This document shows, in pieces, positions 1 to 10,863 of a stretch of 64,000 nucleotides of DNA. The stretch's first letter is position 1. Each line of letters starts with the position of its first letter. Source of the DNA: Hippophae tibetana (taxonomy: Eukaryota > Streptophyta > Magnoliopsida > Rosales > Elaeagnaceae); NCBI GenBank assembly GCA_037013495.1, contig CM072801.1, forward strand, positions 71,099,816-71,163,815, read 5' to 3'. The notes under the pieces were generated by a model. That model saw only the letters and a program-made list of their open reading frames with translations, was not told the origin of the DNA and made no database searches. A program made the translations under genes and the position numbers.

Positions 1-362
1 ATTAAAGTTGAAAATTCGATATATCAAATGTTTTGTTATTTTTGAACAAGTGAACAGTAACCACTTTCGTTTTCTCTTTTCTTAAATTATTTAGGGAGAG
101 TAGAGAATTATTGATCACATAAATAAAGATCCTTACTCGGAACAAATATCTCTCTTACAGATCTATTGAATAAAATCGAAAGTAAGTAAAACGGAAATTT
201 GTGACAAAAACATAAACCTTCGATAAGTGATGTAAACGATGGAATTTGGTTACAGAAATCAGGTTCTCTAGAGTGGCCATAATTAATCGTGTGATTCGAT
301 ACGAGCTTCGATGTGATATATTATAATAGTCGTTAAGATACCTCGGTCTAGATATATTGTCT
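1..362 (+). repeat. Representative monomer, type A (TTTAGGGAGAG variant)
   Basis: This 362-bp unit is a good reference for monomer coordinates. The near-palindrome ATTCGATATATCAAAT is at positions 14-29. A T/C-rich variable segment lies at about 37-110. TGATCACATAAATAAAG is at about 112-128, AAGTAAGTAAAACGG at about 179-193, and the conserved core runs from the GATGTAAACGATGG element to ATTATAATAG at about 330. The type is marked by AACCACTTTCGTTTTC, TTTAGGGAGAG and a shortened GATCCTTA. Close relatives start at 725, 1811 and 4708. This copy has lost the CpG of TCTAGCGTGG (here TCTAGAGTGG) that is almost invariant elsewhere. Confidence 0.95.
14..29. other. Conserved 16-bp near-palindrome, first instance
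   Basis: ATTCGATATATCAAAT is close to its own reverse complement and has the perfect palindrome GATATATC at its centre. It lies 13 bases into almost every monomer of the window and is among the least variable parts of the repeat. The C-to-T variant ATTTGATATATCAAAT, for example at 3272-3287, 6169-6184, 18121-18136 and 57228-57243, is a perfect 16-bp palindrome. A protein-binding role is possible but nothing in the sequence proves it. It does not match the mammalian CENP-B box. Confidence 0.75.
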
Positions 363-724
363 ATTAAAGTTGAAAATTCGATATATCAAATGTTTTGTTA
401 TTTTTGAACAAGTGAACAGCAACCCCTTTCCTGTTCTCTTATCTTAAATTTTTTGGAAGAATAGAGATTTATTGATCACATAAATAAAGATGCCTTGGTC
501 AGCACAAATAACTCTTTTACATATCTATTGAATAAAATCGAAAGTAAGTAAAACGGAAATTTGTGACAAAAACATAAACCCTCAATAAGTGATGGAAGGG
601 ATGGAATTTGGTTACAGATCTCAGATTCTCTAGCGTGGCCAAGATTAATCATGTGAATCGATACGAGCTTCGATGTGATATATTATAATAGTTGTTAAGA
701 TACCTAAATCTAGAGTTATTGTCG
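363..724 (+). repeat. Representative monomer, type B (CCTTTCCTGTTCTCTT variant)
   Basis: This is the commonest type in the first third of the window. It is recognised by TGAACAAGTGAACAG, CCCCTTTCCTGTTCTCTT, AAATTTTTTGGAAGAATAG and, in this copy, CTCAATAAGTGATGGAAGGG instead of CTCGATAAGTGATGTAAACG. Related units start at 1087, 2173, 2535, 7243 and 9054, and many more follow. Types A and B alternate in the first four monomers. Confidence 0.93.
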
Positions 725-2896
725 ATTAAAGTTGAAAATTCGATATATCAAATGTTTTGTTATTTTTGAACAAGTGAACAGTAACCACTTTCGTTTTCTC
801 TTTTCTTAAATTATTTAGGGAGAGTAGAGAATTATTGATCACATAAATAAAGATCCTTAGTCGGCACAAATATCTCTCTTACAGATCTATTGAATAAAAT
901 CGAAAGTAAGTAAAACGGAAATTTGTGACAAAAACATAAATCCTCGATAAGTGATGTAAACGATGGAATTTGGTTACAGAAATCAGGTTCTCTAGCGTGG
1001 CCAAAATTAATCGTGTGATTCGATACGAGCTTCGATGTGATATATTATAGTAGTCGTTAAGATACCTCGGTCTAGATATATTGTCTATTAAAGTTGAAAA
1101 TTCGATATATCAAATGTGTTGTTATTTTTGAACAAGTGAACAGTAACCCCTTTCCTGTTCTCTTCTCTTAAATTTTTTGGAAGAATAGAGATTTATTGAT
1201 CACATAAATAAAGATGCCTTGGTCAGCACAAATAACTCTTTTACATATCTATTGAATAAAATCGAAAGTAAGTAAAATGGAAATTTGTGACAAAAACATA
1301 AACCCTCAATAAGTGATGGAAGGGATGGAATTTGGTTACAGAAACCAGATTCTCTAGCGTGGCCAAGATTAATCATGTGAATCGATACGAGCTTCGATGT
1401 GATATATTATAATAGTCGTTAAGATACCTCGGTCTAGATATATTGTCTATTAAAGATGAAAATTCGATATATCAAATGTGTTGTTATTTTTGAACAAGTG
1501 AACAGTAACCCCTTTCCTGTTTTCTACTCTTAAATTTTTTGGAAGAACACAGATTTATTGATCACATAAATAAAGATCCCTTGTTCATCCCAAATATCTG
1601 TTTTACATATCTATTGAATAAAATCGAAAGTAAGTAAAACAGTAATTTGTGCCAAAAACATAAACCCTCGATAAGTGATGTAAACGATGGAATTTGGTTA
1701 CAGAAATCAAGTTCTCTTGCGTGGCCAAAATTAATCGTGTGAATCGATACGAGCTTCGATGTTATATATTATAATAGTCGTTAAGATACCTAAGTCTAGA
1801 TTTATTGTCGATTAAAGTTGAAAATTCGATATATCAAATGTTTTGTTATTTTTGAACAAGTGAACAGTAACCACTTTCGTTTTCTCTTTTCTTAAATTAT
1901 TTAGGGAGAGTAGAGAATTATTGATCACATAAATAAAGATCCTTACTCGGCACAAATATCTCTCTTACAAATCTATTGAATAAAATCGAAAGTAAGTAAA
2001 ACGGAAATTTGTGACAAAAACATAAACCCTCGATAAGTGATGTAAACGATGGAATTTGGTTACAGAAATCAGGTTCTCTAGCGTGGCCAAAATTAATCGT
2101 GTGATTCGATACGAGCTTCGATGTGATATATTATAATAGTCGTTAAGATACCTCGGTCTAGATATATTGTCTATTAAAGTTGAAAATTCGATATATCAAA
2201 TGTTTTGTTATTTTTGAACAAGTGAACAGTAACCCCTTTCCTGTTCTCTTCTCTTAAATTTTTTGGAAGAATAGAGATTTATTGATCACATAAATAAAGA
2301 TGCCTTGGTCAGCACAAATAACTCTTTTACATATCTATTGAATAAAATCGAAAGTAAGTAAAACGGAAATTTGTGACAAAAACATAAACCCTCAATAAGT
2401 GATTTAAGGGATGGAATTTGGTTACAGAAATCAGATTCTCTAGCGTGGCCAAGATTAATCATGTGAATCGATACGAGCTTCGATGTGATATATTATAATA
2501 GTCGTTAACATAACTCGGTCTAGATATATTGTCTATTAAAGTTGAAAATTCGATATATCAAATGTGTTGTTATTTTTGAACAAGTGAACAGTAACCCCTT
2601 TCCTGTTCTCTTCTCTTAAATTTTTTGGAAGAATAGAGATTTATTGATCACATAAATAAAGATCCCTTGGACAGCACAAATAACTCTTTTACATATCTAT
2701 TGAATAAAATCGAAAGTAAGTAAAACGGAAATTTGTGACAAAAAGATAAAACCTCAATAAGTGATGTAAGGGATGGAATTTGGTTACAGAAATCAGATTC
2801 TCTAGCGTGGCCAAGATTAATCAAGTGAATCGATACGACCTTCGATGTGATATATTATAATAGTCGTTAAGATACCTCGGTCTAGAGTTATTGTCG

Positions 2897-3258
2897 ATTA
2901 AAGTTGAAAATTCGATATATCAAATGTTTTGTTATTTTTTATCAAGTAAAAAGTAACCCCTTTCTTGTTCTCTTCTCTTAAATTTTTTGGAAGAATAGAG
3001 ATTTATTGATCACATAAATAAAGATCCCTTGGTCAGCACAAATATCTCTATTACATATCTATTGAATAAAATCGAAAATAAGTAAAACGGAAATTTGTGA
3101 CAAAAACATAAACCCTCGATAAATGATGTAAACGATGGAATTTGGTTATAGAAATCAGGTTCTCTTGCGTGGCCAAAATTAATCGTGTGAATCGATACGA
3201 GCTTCAATGTTATATATTACAATAGTCGTTAAGATACCTCAGTCTAGAGTTATTTTCG
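2897..3258 (+). repeat. Representative monomer, type F (TTTTTTATCAAGTAAAAAG variant)
   Basis: This type is recognised by TTTTTTATCAAGTAAAAAG, CTTTCTTGTTCTC, a CTCTATTACATATC segment and AATAAGTAAAACGG. The same type starts at 5794, 25350 and 30058 and near 17.7 kb, so it is a convenient landmark for following the large duplications. The minus strand holds a 65-residue open frame in most copies. I regard it as a by-product of the repeat, not a gene. Confidence 0.92.
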
Positions 3259-3620
3259 ATTAAAGTTGAAAATTTGATATATCAAATGTTTAGTTATTTT
3301 TTAACAAGTTAACAGTAACCCCTTTCCTCTTCTCTCCTCTTAAATTTATTGGAAGAATAGAGAGTTATTGATCACATAAATAAAGATCCCTGGGTCAGCA
3401 CAAATATTTCTTTTACATATCTATTGAATAAAATCGAAAGTAAGTAAAATGGAAATTTGTGATAAAAACATAAATCCTCGATAAGTGATGTAAACGATGG
3501 AATTTGGTTATAGAAATCAGGTTCTCTAGCGTGGCCAAAATTAATCGTGTGAATCGATACGAGCTTCGATATGATATATTATAATAGTCGTCACGATACC
3601 TCGGTCAAGAGTTATGGTCT
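3259..3620 (+). repeat. Representative monomer, type G (CTTCTCTCCTCTTAAATTTATT variant)
   Basis: This type is recognised by TTTTTAACAAGTTAACAG, CCTCTTCTCTCCTC, AGAGAGTTATTGATC, CCCTGGGTCAGC and ATTTCTTTTACATATC. This copy carries TTTGATATATC in place of TTCGATATATC, which makes the element at 3272-3287 a perfect 16-bp palindrome. Sub-variants replace GATCACATAAAT with GATCAAATAAAT (for example near 10250, 20030, 32700 and 35240) or CCCTGGG with CCATGGG (for example near 10990, 22220 and 33450). Confidence 0.92.
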
Positions 3621-3983
3621 ATTAAAATTGAAAATTCGATTTATCAAATGTTTTGGTATTTTTGAACAAGTGAACAGTAACCCCTTTCCTATTCTCTTCT
3701 CTTAAATTTTTTTGGAATAATAGAGATTTATTGATCACATAAATAAAGATCCCTTGGTCAGCACAAATATCACTTTTACATATCTATTGAATATAATCGA
3801 AAGTAAGTAAAACGGAAATTTGTGACAAAAACATAAACCCTCGATAAGTGATGTAAACGATGGAATTTGGTTACAGAAATCAGGTTCTCTAGCGTGGCCA
3901 AAATTAATCGTGTGATTCGATACGAGCTTCGATGTGATATATTATAATAGTCGTTAAGATACCTCGGTCTAGATATATTGTCT
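3621..3983 (+). repeat. Representative monomer, type H (ATTAAAATTG / GATTTATC variant, 363 bp)
   Basis: This type is recognised by ATTAAAATTG, GATTTATC in place of GATATATC, TTTTGGTATTTTTG, one extra T in the AAATTTTTTTGG run (making it 363 bp) and GGAATAATAG. It recurs at 6518, 11950, 30782 and 45991 and in every heptamer copy between 32.6 and 40.2 kb. It is one of the few types that breaks the otherwise conserved palindromic box. Confidence 0.92.
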
Positions 3984-4086
3984 ATTATAGTTGAAAATTC
4001 GATATATCAAATGTTTTATTATTTTTGAACAAGTGAACAGTAACCCCTTTCCTGTTCTCTTATCTTAAATTTTTTGGAAGAATAGA

Positions 4087-6983
4087 GATTTATTGATCAC
4101 ATAAATAAAGATGCCTTGGTCAGCACAAATAACTCTTTTACATATCTATTGAATAAAATCGAAAGTAAGTAAAATGGAAATTTGTGACAAAAACATAAAC
4201 CCTCAATAAGTGATGGAAGGGATGGAATTTGGTTACAGAAACCAGATTCTCTAGCGTGGCCAAGATTAATCATGTGAATCGATACGAGCTTCGATGTGAT
4301 ATATTATAATAGTCGTTAAGATACCTCGGTCTAGATATATTGTCTATTAAAGATGAAAATTCGATATATCAAATGTGTTGTTATTTTTGAACAAGTGAAC
4401 AGTAACCCCTTTCCTGTTTTCTACTCTTAAATTTTTTGGAAGAACACAGATTTATTGATCACATAAATAAAGATCCCTTGTTCATCCCAAATATCTGTTT
4501 TACATATCTATTGAATAAAATCGAAAGTAAGTAAAACAGTAATTTGTGCCAAAAACATAAACCCTCGATAAGTGATGTAAACGATGGAATTTGGTTACAG
4601 AAATCAAGTTCTCTTGCGTGGCCAAAATTAATCGTGTGAATCGATACGAGCTTCGATGTTATATATTATAATAGTCGTTAAGATACCTAAGTCTAGATTT
4701 ATTGTCGATTAAAGTTGAAAATTCGATATATCAAATGTTTTGTTATTTTTGAACAAGTGAACAGTAACCACTTTCGTTTTCTCTTTTCTTAAATTATTTA
4801 GGGAGAGTAGAGAATTATTGATCACATAAATAAAGATCCTTACTCGGCACAAATATCTCTCTTACAAATCTATTGAATAAAATCGAAAGTAAGTAAAACG
4901 GAAATTTGTGACAAAAACATAAACCCTCGATAAGTGATGTAAACGATGGAATTTGGTTACAGAAATCAGGTTCTCTAGCGTGGCCAAAATTAATCGTGTG
5001 ATTCGATACGAGCTTCGATGTGATATATTATAATAGTCGTTAAGATACCTCGGTCTAGATATATTGTCTATTAAAGTTGAAAATTCGATATATCAAATGT
5101 TTTGTTATTTTTGAACAAGTGAACAGTAACCCCTTTCCTGTTCTCTTCTCTTAAATTTTTTGGAAGAATAGAGATTTATTGATCACATAAATAAAGATGC
5201 CTTGGTCAGCACAAATAACTCTTTTACATATCTATTGAATAAAATCGAAAGTAAGTAAAACGGAAATTTGTGACAAAAACATAAACCCTCAATAAGTGAT
5301 TTAAGGGATGGAATTTGGTTACAGAAATCAGATTCTCTAGCGTGGCCAAGATTAATCATGTGAATCGATACGAGCTTCGATGTGATATATTATAATAGTC
5401 GTTAACATAACTCGGTCTAGATATATTGTCTATTAAAGTTGAAAATTCGATATATCAAATGTGTTGTTATTTTTGAACAAGTGAACAGTAACCCCTTTCC
5501 TGTTCTCTTCTCTTAAATTTTTTGGAAGAATAGAGATTTATTGATCACATAAATAAAGATCCCTTGGACAGCACAAATAACTCTTTTACATATCTATTGA
5601 ATAAAATCGAAAGTAAGTAAAACGGAAATTTGTGACAAAAAGATAAAACCTCAATAAGTGATGTAAGGGATGGAATTTGGTTACAGAAATCAGATTCTCT
5701 AGCGTGGCCAAGATTAATCAAGTGAATCGATACGACCTTCGATGTGATATATTATAATAGTCGTTAAGATACCTCGGTCTAGAGTTATTGTCGATTAAAG
5801 TTGAAAATTCGATATATCAAATGTTTTGTTATTTTTTATCAAGTAAAAAGTAACCCCTTTCTTGTTCTCTTCTCTTAAATTTTTTGGAAGAATAGAGATT
5901 TATTGATCACATAAATAAAGATCCCTTGGTCAGCACAAATATCTCTATTACATATCTATTGAATAAAATCGAAAATAAGTAAAACGGAAATTTGTGACAA
6001 AAACATAAACCCTCGATAAATGATGTAAACGATGGAATTTGGTTATAGAAATCAGGTTCTCTTGCGTGGCCAAAATTAATCGTGTGAATCGATACGAGCT
6101 TCAATGTTATATATTACAATAGTCGTTAAGATACCTCAGTCTAGAGTTATTTTCGATTAAAGTTGAAAATTTGATATATCAAATGTTTAGTTATTTTTTA
6201 ACAAGTTAACAGTAACCCCTTTCCTCTTCTCTCCTCTTAAATTTATTGGAAGAATAGAGAGTTATTGATCACATAAATAAAGATCCCTGGGTCAGCACAA
6301 ATATTTCTTTTACATATCTATTGAATAAAATCGAAAGTAAGTAAAATGGAAATTTGTGATAAAAACATAAATCCTCGATAAGTGATGTAAACGATGGAAT
6401 TTGGTTATAGAAATCAGGTTCTCTAGCGTGGCCAAAATTAATCGTGTGAATCGATACGAGCTTCGATATGATATATTATAATAGTCGTCACGATACCTCG
6501 GTCAAGAGTTATGGTCTATTAAAATTGAAAATTCGATTTATCAAATGTTTTGGTATTTTTGAACAAGTGAACAGTAACCCCTTTCCTATTCTCTTCTCTT
6601 AAATTTTTTTGGAATAATAGAGATTTATTGATCACATAAATAAAGATCCCTTGGTCAGCACAAATATCACTTTTACATATCTATTGAATATAATCGAAAG
6701 TAAGTAAAACGGAAATTTGTGACAAAAACATAAACCCTCGATAAGTGATGTAAACGATGGAATTTGGTTACAGAAATCAGGTTCTCTAGCGTGGCCAAAA
6801 TTAATCGTGTGATTCGATACGAGCTTCGATGTGATATATTATAATAGTCATTAAGATACCTCGGTCTATATATATTGTCTATTATAGTTGAAAATTCGAT
6901 ATATCAAATGTTTTATTATTTTTGAACAAGTGAACAGTAACCCCTTTCCTGTTCTCTTATCTTAAATTTTTTGGAAGAATAGA
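4087..6983 (+). repeat. Block 2, copy 2: eight-monomer higher-order unit
   Basis: This is the direct repeat of the preceding copy. The differences I noticed lie near its end: GTCATTAAG at about 6848 versus GTCGTTAAG at about 3951, and TCTATATATAT versus TCTAGATATAT. The rest read as identical by eye. Such similarity implies a recent duplication by unequal exchange or replication slippage. Confidence 0.92.
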
Positions 6984-8691
6984 GATTTATTGATCACATA
7001 AATAAAGATCCCTTGGTCAGCACAAATAACTCTTTTACATATCTATTGAATAAAATCGAAAGTAAGTAAAACGGAAATTTGTGACAAAAACATAAACCCT
7101 CAATAAGTGATGCAAGGGATGGAATTTGGTTACAAAAATTAGATTCTCTAGCGTGGCCAAGATTAATCATGTGAATCGATACGAGCTTCGATGTGATATA
7201 TTATAATAGTCGTTAAGATACCTCGGTCTAGATATATTGTCTATTAAAGTTGAAAATTCGATATATCAAATGTGTTGTTATTTTTGAACAAGTGAACAGT
7301 AACCCCTTTCCTGTTCTCTTATCTTAAATTTTTTTGGAAGAATAGAGATTTATTGATCACATAAATAAAGATCCCTTGGTCAGCACAAATAACTCTTTTA
7401 CATATCTATTGAATAAAATCGAAAGTAAGTAAAACGGAAATTTGTGACAAAAACATAAACCCTCAATAAGTGATGCAAGGGATGGAATTTGGTTACAGAA
7501 ATTAGATTCTCTAGCGTGGCCAAGATTAATCATGTGAATCGATACGAGCTTCGATGTGATATATTATAATAGTCGTTAAGATACCTCGGTCTAGATATAT
7601 TGTCTATTAAAGTTGAAAATTCGATATATCAAATGTGTTGTTATTTTTGAACAAGTGAACAGTAACCCCTTTCCTGTTCTCTTCTCTTAAATTTTTTGGA
7701 AGAATAGAGATTTATTGATCACATAAATAAAGATCCCTTGGTCAGCACAAATAACTATTTTGCATATCTATTGAATAAAATCGAAAGTAAGTAAAACGGA
7801 AATTTGTGACAAAAACATAAACCCTCAATAAGTGATGTAAGGGATGGAATTTGGTTACAGAAATCAAATTCTCTAGCGTGGCCAAGATTAATCATGTGAA
7901 TCGATACGAGCTTCAATGTGATATATTATAATAGTCGTTAAGATAAATCGGTCTAGAGTTATTGTCGATTAAAGTTGAAAATTCGATATATCAAATGTTT
8001 AGTTATTTTTTAACAAGTTAAAAGTAACCCCTTTCTTGTTCTCTTCTCTTAAATTTTTTGGAAGAATAGAGATTTATTGATCACATAAATAAAGATCCCT
8101 TGGTCAGCACAAATATCTCTTTTACATATCTATTGAATAAAATCGAAAGTAAGTAAAACGGAAATTTGTGACAAAAACATAAACCCTCGATAAATGATGT
8201 AAACGATGGAATTTAGTTATAGAAATCAGGTTCTCTTGCGTGGCCAAAATTAATCGTGTGAATCGATACGAGCTTCGATGTTATATATTATAATAGTCCT
8301 TAAGATACCTCAGTCTAGAGTTATTTTCGATTAAAGTTGAAAATTCGATATATCAAATGTTTTGTTATTTTTTAACAAGTTAACAGTAACCCCTTTCCTA
8401 TTCTCTCCTCTTAAATTTATTGGAAGAATAGAGAGTGATTGATCAAATAAATAAAGATCCCTGGGTCAGCACAAATATTTCTTTTACATATCTATTGAAT
8501 AAAATCGAAAGTAAGTATAATGGAAATTTGTGATAAAAACATAAATCCTCGATAAGTGATGTAAACGATGGAATTTGGTTATAGAAATCAGGTTCTCTAG
8601 CGTGGCCAAAATTAATCGTGTGATTCGATACGAGCTTCAATGTGATATATTATAATAGTCGTTAAGATACCTCGGTCTAGATATATTATCT
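6881..8691 (+). repeat. Block 3, copy 1: five-monomer unit
   Basis: The units at 6881, 7243, 7606, 7968 and 8330 correspond in order to those at 8692, 9054, 9416, 9778 and 10140. Markers are GATGCAAGGG with ATTAGATTC, AACTATTTTGCATATC, GATAAATCGG and the GATCAAATAAAT form of type G. The unit at 7243 is 363 bp because of one extra T in AAATTTTTTTGG. The left end overlaps the tail of block 2. Confidence 0.9.
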
Positions 8692-10501
8692 ATTAAAGTT
8701 GAAAATTCGATATATCAAATGTTTTATTATTTTTGAACAAGTGAACAGTAACACCTTTCCTGTTCTCTTATCTTAAATTTTTTGGAAGAATAGAGATTTA
8801 TTGATCACATAAATAAAGATCCCTTGGTCAGCACAAATAACTCTTTTACATATCTATTGAATAAAATCGAAAGTAAGTAAAACGGAAATTTGTGACAAAA
8901 ACATAAACCCTCAATAAGTGATGCAAGGGATGGAATTTGGTTACAGAAATTAGATTCTCTAGCGTGGCCAAGATTAATCATGTGAATCGATACGAGCTTC
9001 GATGTGATATATTATAATAGTCGTTAAGATACCTCGGTCTAGATATATTGTCTATTAAAGTTGAAAATTCGATATATCAAATGTGTTGTTATTTTTGAAC
9101 AAGTGAACAATAACCCCTTTCCTGTTCTCTTATCTTAAATTTTTTGGAAGAATAGAGATTTATTGATCACATAAATAAAGATCCCTTGGTCAGCACAAAT
9201 AACTATTTTACATATCTATTGAATAAAATCGAAAGTAAGTAAAACGGAAATTTGTGACAAAAACATAAACCCTCAATAAGTGATGCAAGGGATGGAATTT
9301 GGTTACAAAAATTAGATTCTCTAGCGTGGCCAAGATTAATCATGTGAATCGATACGAGCTTCGATGTGATATATTATAATAGTCGTTAAGATACCTCGGT
9401 CTAGATATATTGTCTATTAAAGTTGAAAATTCGATATATCAAATGTGTTGTTATTTTTGAACAAGTGAACAGTAACCCCTTTCCTGTTCTCTTCTCTTAA
9501 ATTTTTTGGAAGAATAGAGATTTATTGATCACATAAATAAAGATCCCTTGGTCAGCACAAATAACTATTTTGCATATCTATTGAATAAAATCGAAAGTAA
9601 GTAAAACGGAAATTTGTGACAAAAACATAAACCCTCAATAAGTGATGTAAGGGATGGAATTTGGTTACAGAAATCAAATTCTCTAGCGTGGCCAAGATTA
9701 ATCATGTGAATCGATACGAGCTTCAATGTGATATATTATAATAGTCGTTAAGATAAATCGGTCTAGAGTTATTGTCGATTAAAGTTGAAAATTCGATATA
9801 TCAATTGTTTAGTTATTTTTTAACAAGTTAAAAGTAACCCCTTTCTTGTTCTCTTCTCTTAAATTTTTTGGAAGAATAGAGATTTATTGATCACATAAAT
9901 AAAGATCCCTTGGACAGCACAAATATCTCTTTTACATATCTATTGAATAAAATCGAAAGTAAGTAAAACGGAAATTTGTGACAAAAACATAAACTCTCGA
10001 TAAATGATGTAAACGATGGAATTTAGTTATAGAAATCCGGTTCTCTTGCGTGGCCAAAATTAATCGTGTGAATCGATACGAGCTTCGATGTTATATATTA
10101 TAATAGTCCTTAAGATACCTCAGTCTAGAGTTATTTTCGATTAAAGTTGAAAATTCGATATATCAAATGTTTTGTTATTTTTTAACAAGTTAACAGTAAC
10201 CCCTTTCCTCTTCTCTCCTCTTAAATTTATTGGAAGAATAGAGAGTTATTGATCAAATAAATAAAGATCCCTGGGTCAGCACAAATATTTCTTTTACATA
10301 TCTATTGAATAAAATCGAAAGTAAGTAAAATGGAAATTTGTGATAAAAACATAAATCCTCGATAAGTGATGTAAACGATGGAATTTGGTTATAGAAATCA
10401 GGTTCTCTAGCGTGGCCAAAATTAATCGTGTGATTCGATACGAGCTTCAATGTGATATATTATAATAGTCGTTAAGATACCTCGGTCTAGATATATTATC
10501 T
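8692..10501 (+). repeat. Block 3, copy 2: five-monomer unit
   Basis: This is the direct repeat of 6881-8691 at an offset of 1810-1811 bp. Scattered differences (for example AACACCTTTCC near 8751, CAATTGTTTAG near 9802 and AATCCGGTTC near 10035) suggest it is somewhat older than the 2.5-kb heptamers further right. After 10501 the next monomer is type D rather than a third copy. Confidence 0.9.
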
Positions 10502-10863
10502 ATTAAAGTTGAAAATTCGATATATCAAATGTTTTGTTATTTTTTAACAAGTTAAGAGTCACCCCTTTCCTGTTTTCTACTCTTAAATTTTTTGGAAGAA
10601 TAGAGATTTATTGATCACATAAATAAAGATCCCTTGTTCAGCCCAAATATTTGTTTTACATATCTATTGAATAAAATGGAAAGTAAGTAAAACAGTAATT
10701 TGTGCCAAAAACATAAACCCTCGATAATTGATGTAAACGATGGAATTTGGTTACAGAAATCAAGTTCTCTTGCGTGGCCAAAATTAATCGTGTGAATCGA
10801 TACGAGCTTCGATGTTATATATTATAATAGTCGTTAAGATACCTCAGTCTAGAGTTATTTTCG
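10502..10863 (+). repeat. Representative monomer, type D (GTTCAGCCCAAATATTTG variant)
   Basis: This type is recognised by AAGTTAAGAGTCACCCC (or AGAGTAACCCC), TGTTTTCTRCTCTT, CTTGTTCAGCCCA, AAAATGGAAAGTAAG, AAAACAGTAATTTGTGCC and AATCAAGTTCTCTTGCG. It usually alternates with type G (G-D-G-D), as at 10502-11949 and in the 32.6-41.0 kb heptamers. Monomers at 1449 and 4346 share much of its right part. Confidence 0.92.
10502..10863 (+). repeat. Linker type-D monomer between blocks 3 and 4
   Basis: This single unit separates the pentamer pair from the heptamer pair. It begins a D-G-D-G run (10502, 10864, 11226, 11588) that is itself a dimeric periodicity of 724 bp. Confidence 0.85.

Larger units (their letters stand above)
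1..1189 (+). repeat. Block 1: alternating A-B dimer region
   Basis: Monomers at 1 and 725 are type A, and those at 363 and 1087 are type B, giving a 724-bp dimer periodicity. The copies at 1 and 725 differ at few sites (for example ACTCGG versus AGTCGG, and TCTAGAGTGG versus TCTAGCGTGG). The array continues off the left edge, so this block is truncated by the window. Confidence 0.85.
1190..4086 (+). repeat. Block 2, copy 1: eight-monomer higher-order unit (2897 bp)
   Basis: Every diagnostic variant here recurs 2897 bp downstream. Examples are ATTAAAGATG with AAGAACACAG (1449 and 4346), the CGTTAACATAAC variant near 2505 and 5402, the type-F unit (2897 and 5794), the type-G unit with TTTAGTT (3259 and 6156) and the type-H unit (3621 and 6518). 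The breakpoint lies at about 4062-4112, inside the monomer starting at 3984, whose left part resembles the unit at 6881 and right part the unit at 1087. Confidence 0.93.

Noticed and set aside
97..104. Single TTTAGGG plant-type telomere unit in type-A monomers
   Set aside because: It occurs once per type-A monomer with no tandem neighbours, and other types have TTTAGGAAG. It is a chance match, not telomeric sequence.
282..301. Internal repeat: ATTAA followed 12 bases on by ATTCGATA, resembling positions 1-21 (ATTAA then ATTCGATA 13 bases on)
   Set aside because: The match is short, has different spacing, and its offset of 281 is unrelated to half or third of the unit, so it is probably chance.
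120..340. AATAAA hexamers and a TATATTATAATAG element in each monomer as polyadenylation signal and TATA box
   Set aside because: Such motifs are common in AT-rich DNA. Satellite transcription is possible, but nothing here defines a transcript.
1..362. CENP-B box
   Set aside because: The required spacing TTCG-N4-A-N2-CGGG was not met at any TTCG or CGGG site I checked in the monomer types, including the rare CGGG variants near 42671 and 58284, on either strand.
3259..3620. Perfect match to the yeast replication-origin consensus (reverse complement of AAAACATAAAT) in type-G monomers
   Set aside because: An 11-bp AT-rich motif is expected by chance in 30% GC DNA, and a 64-kb satellite array is not consistent with budding yeast. 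There is no supporting origin structure.
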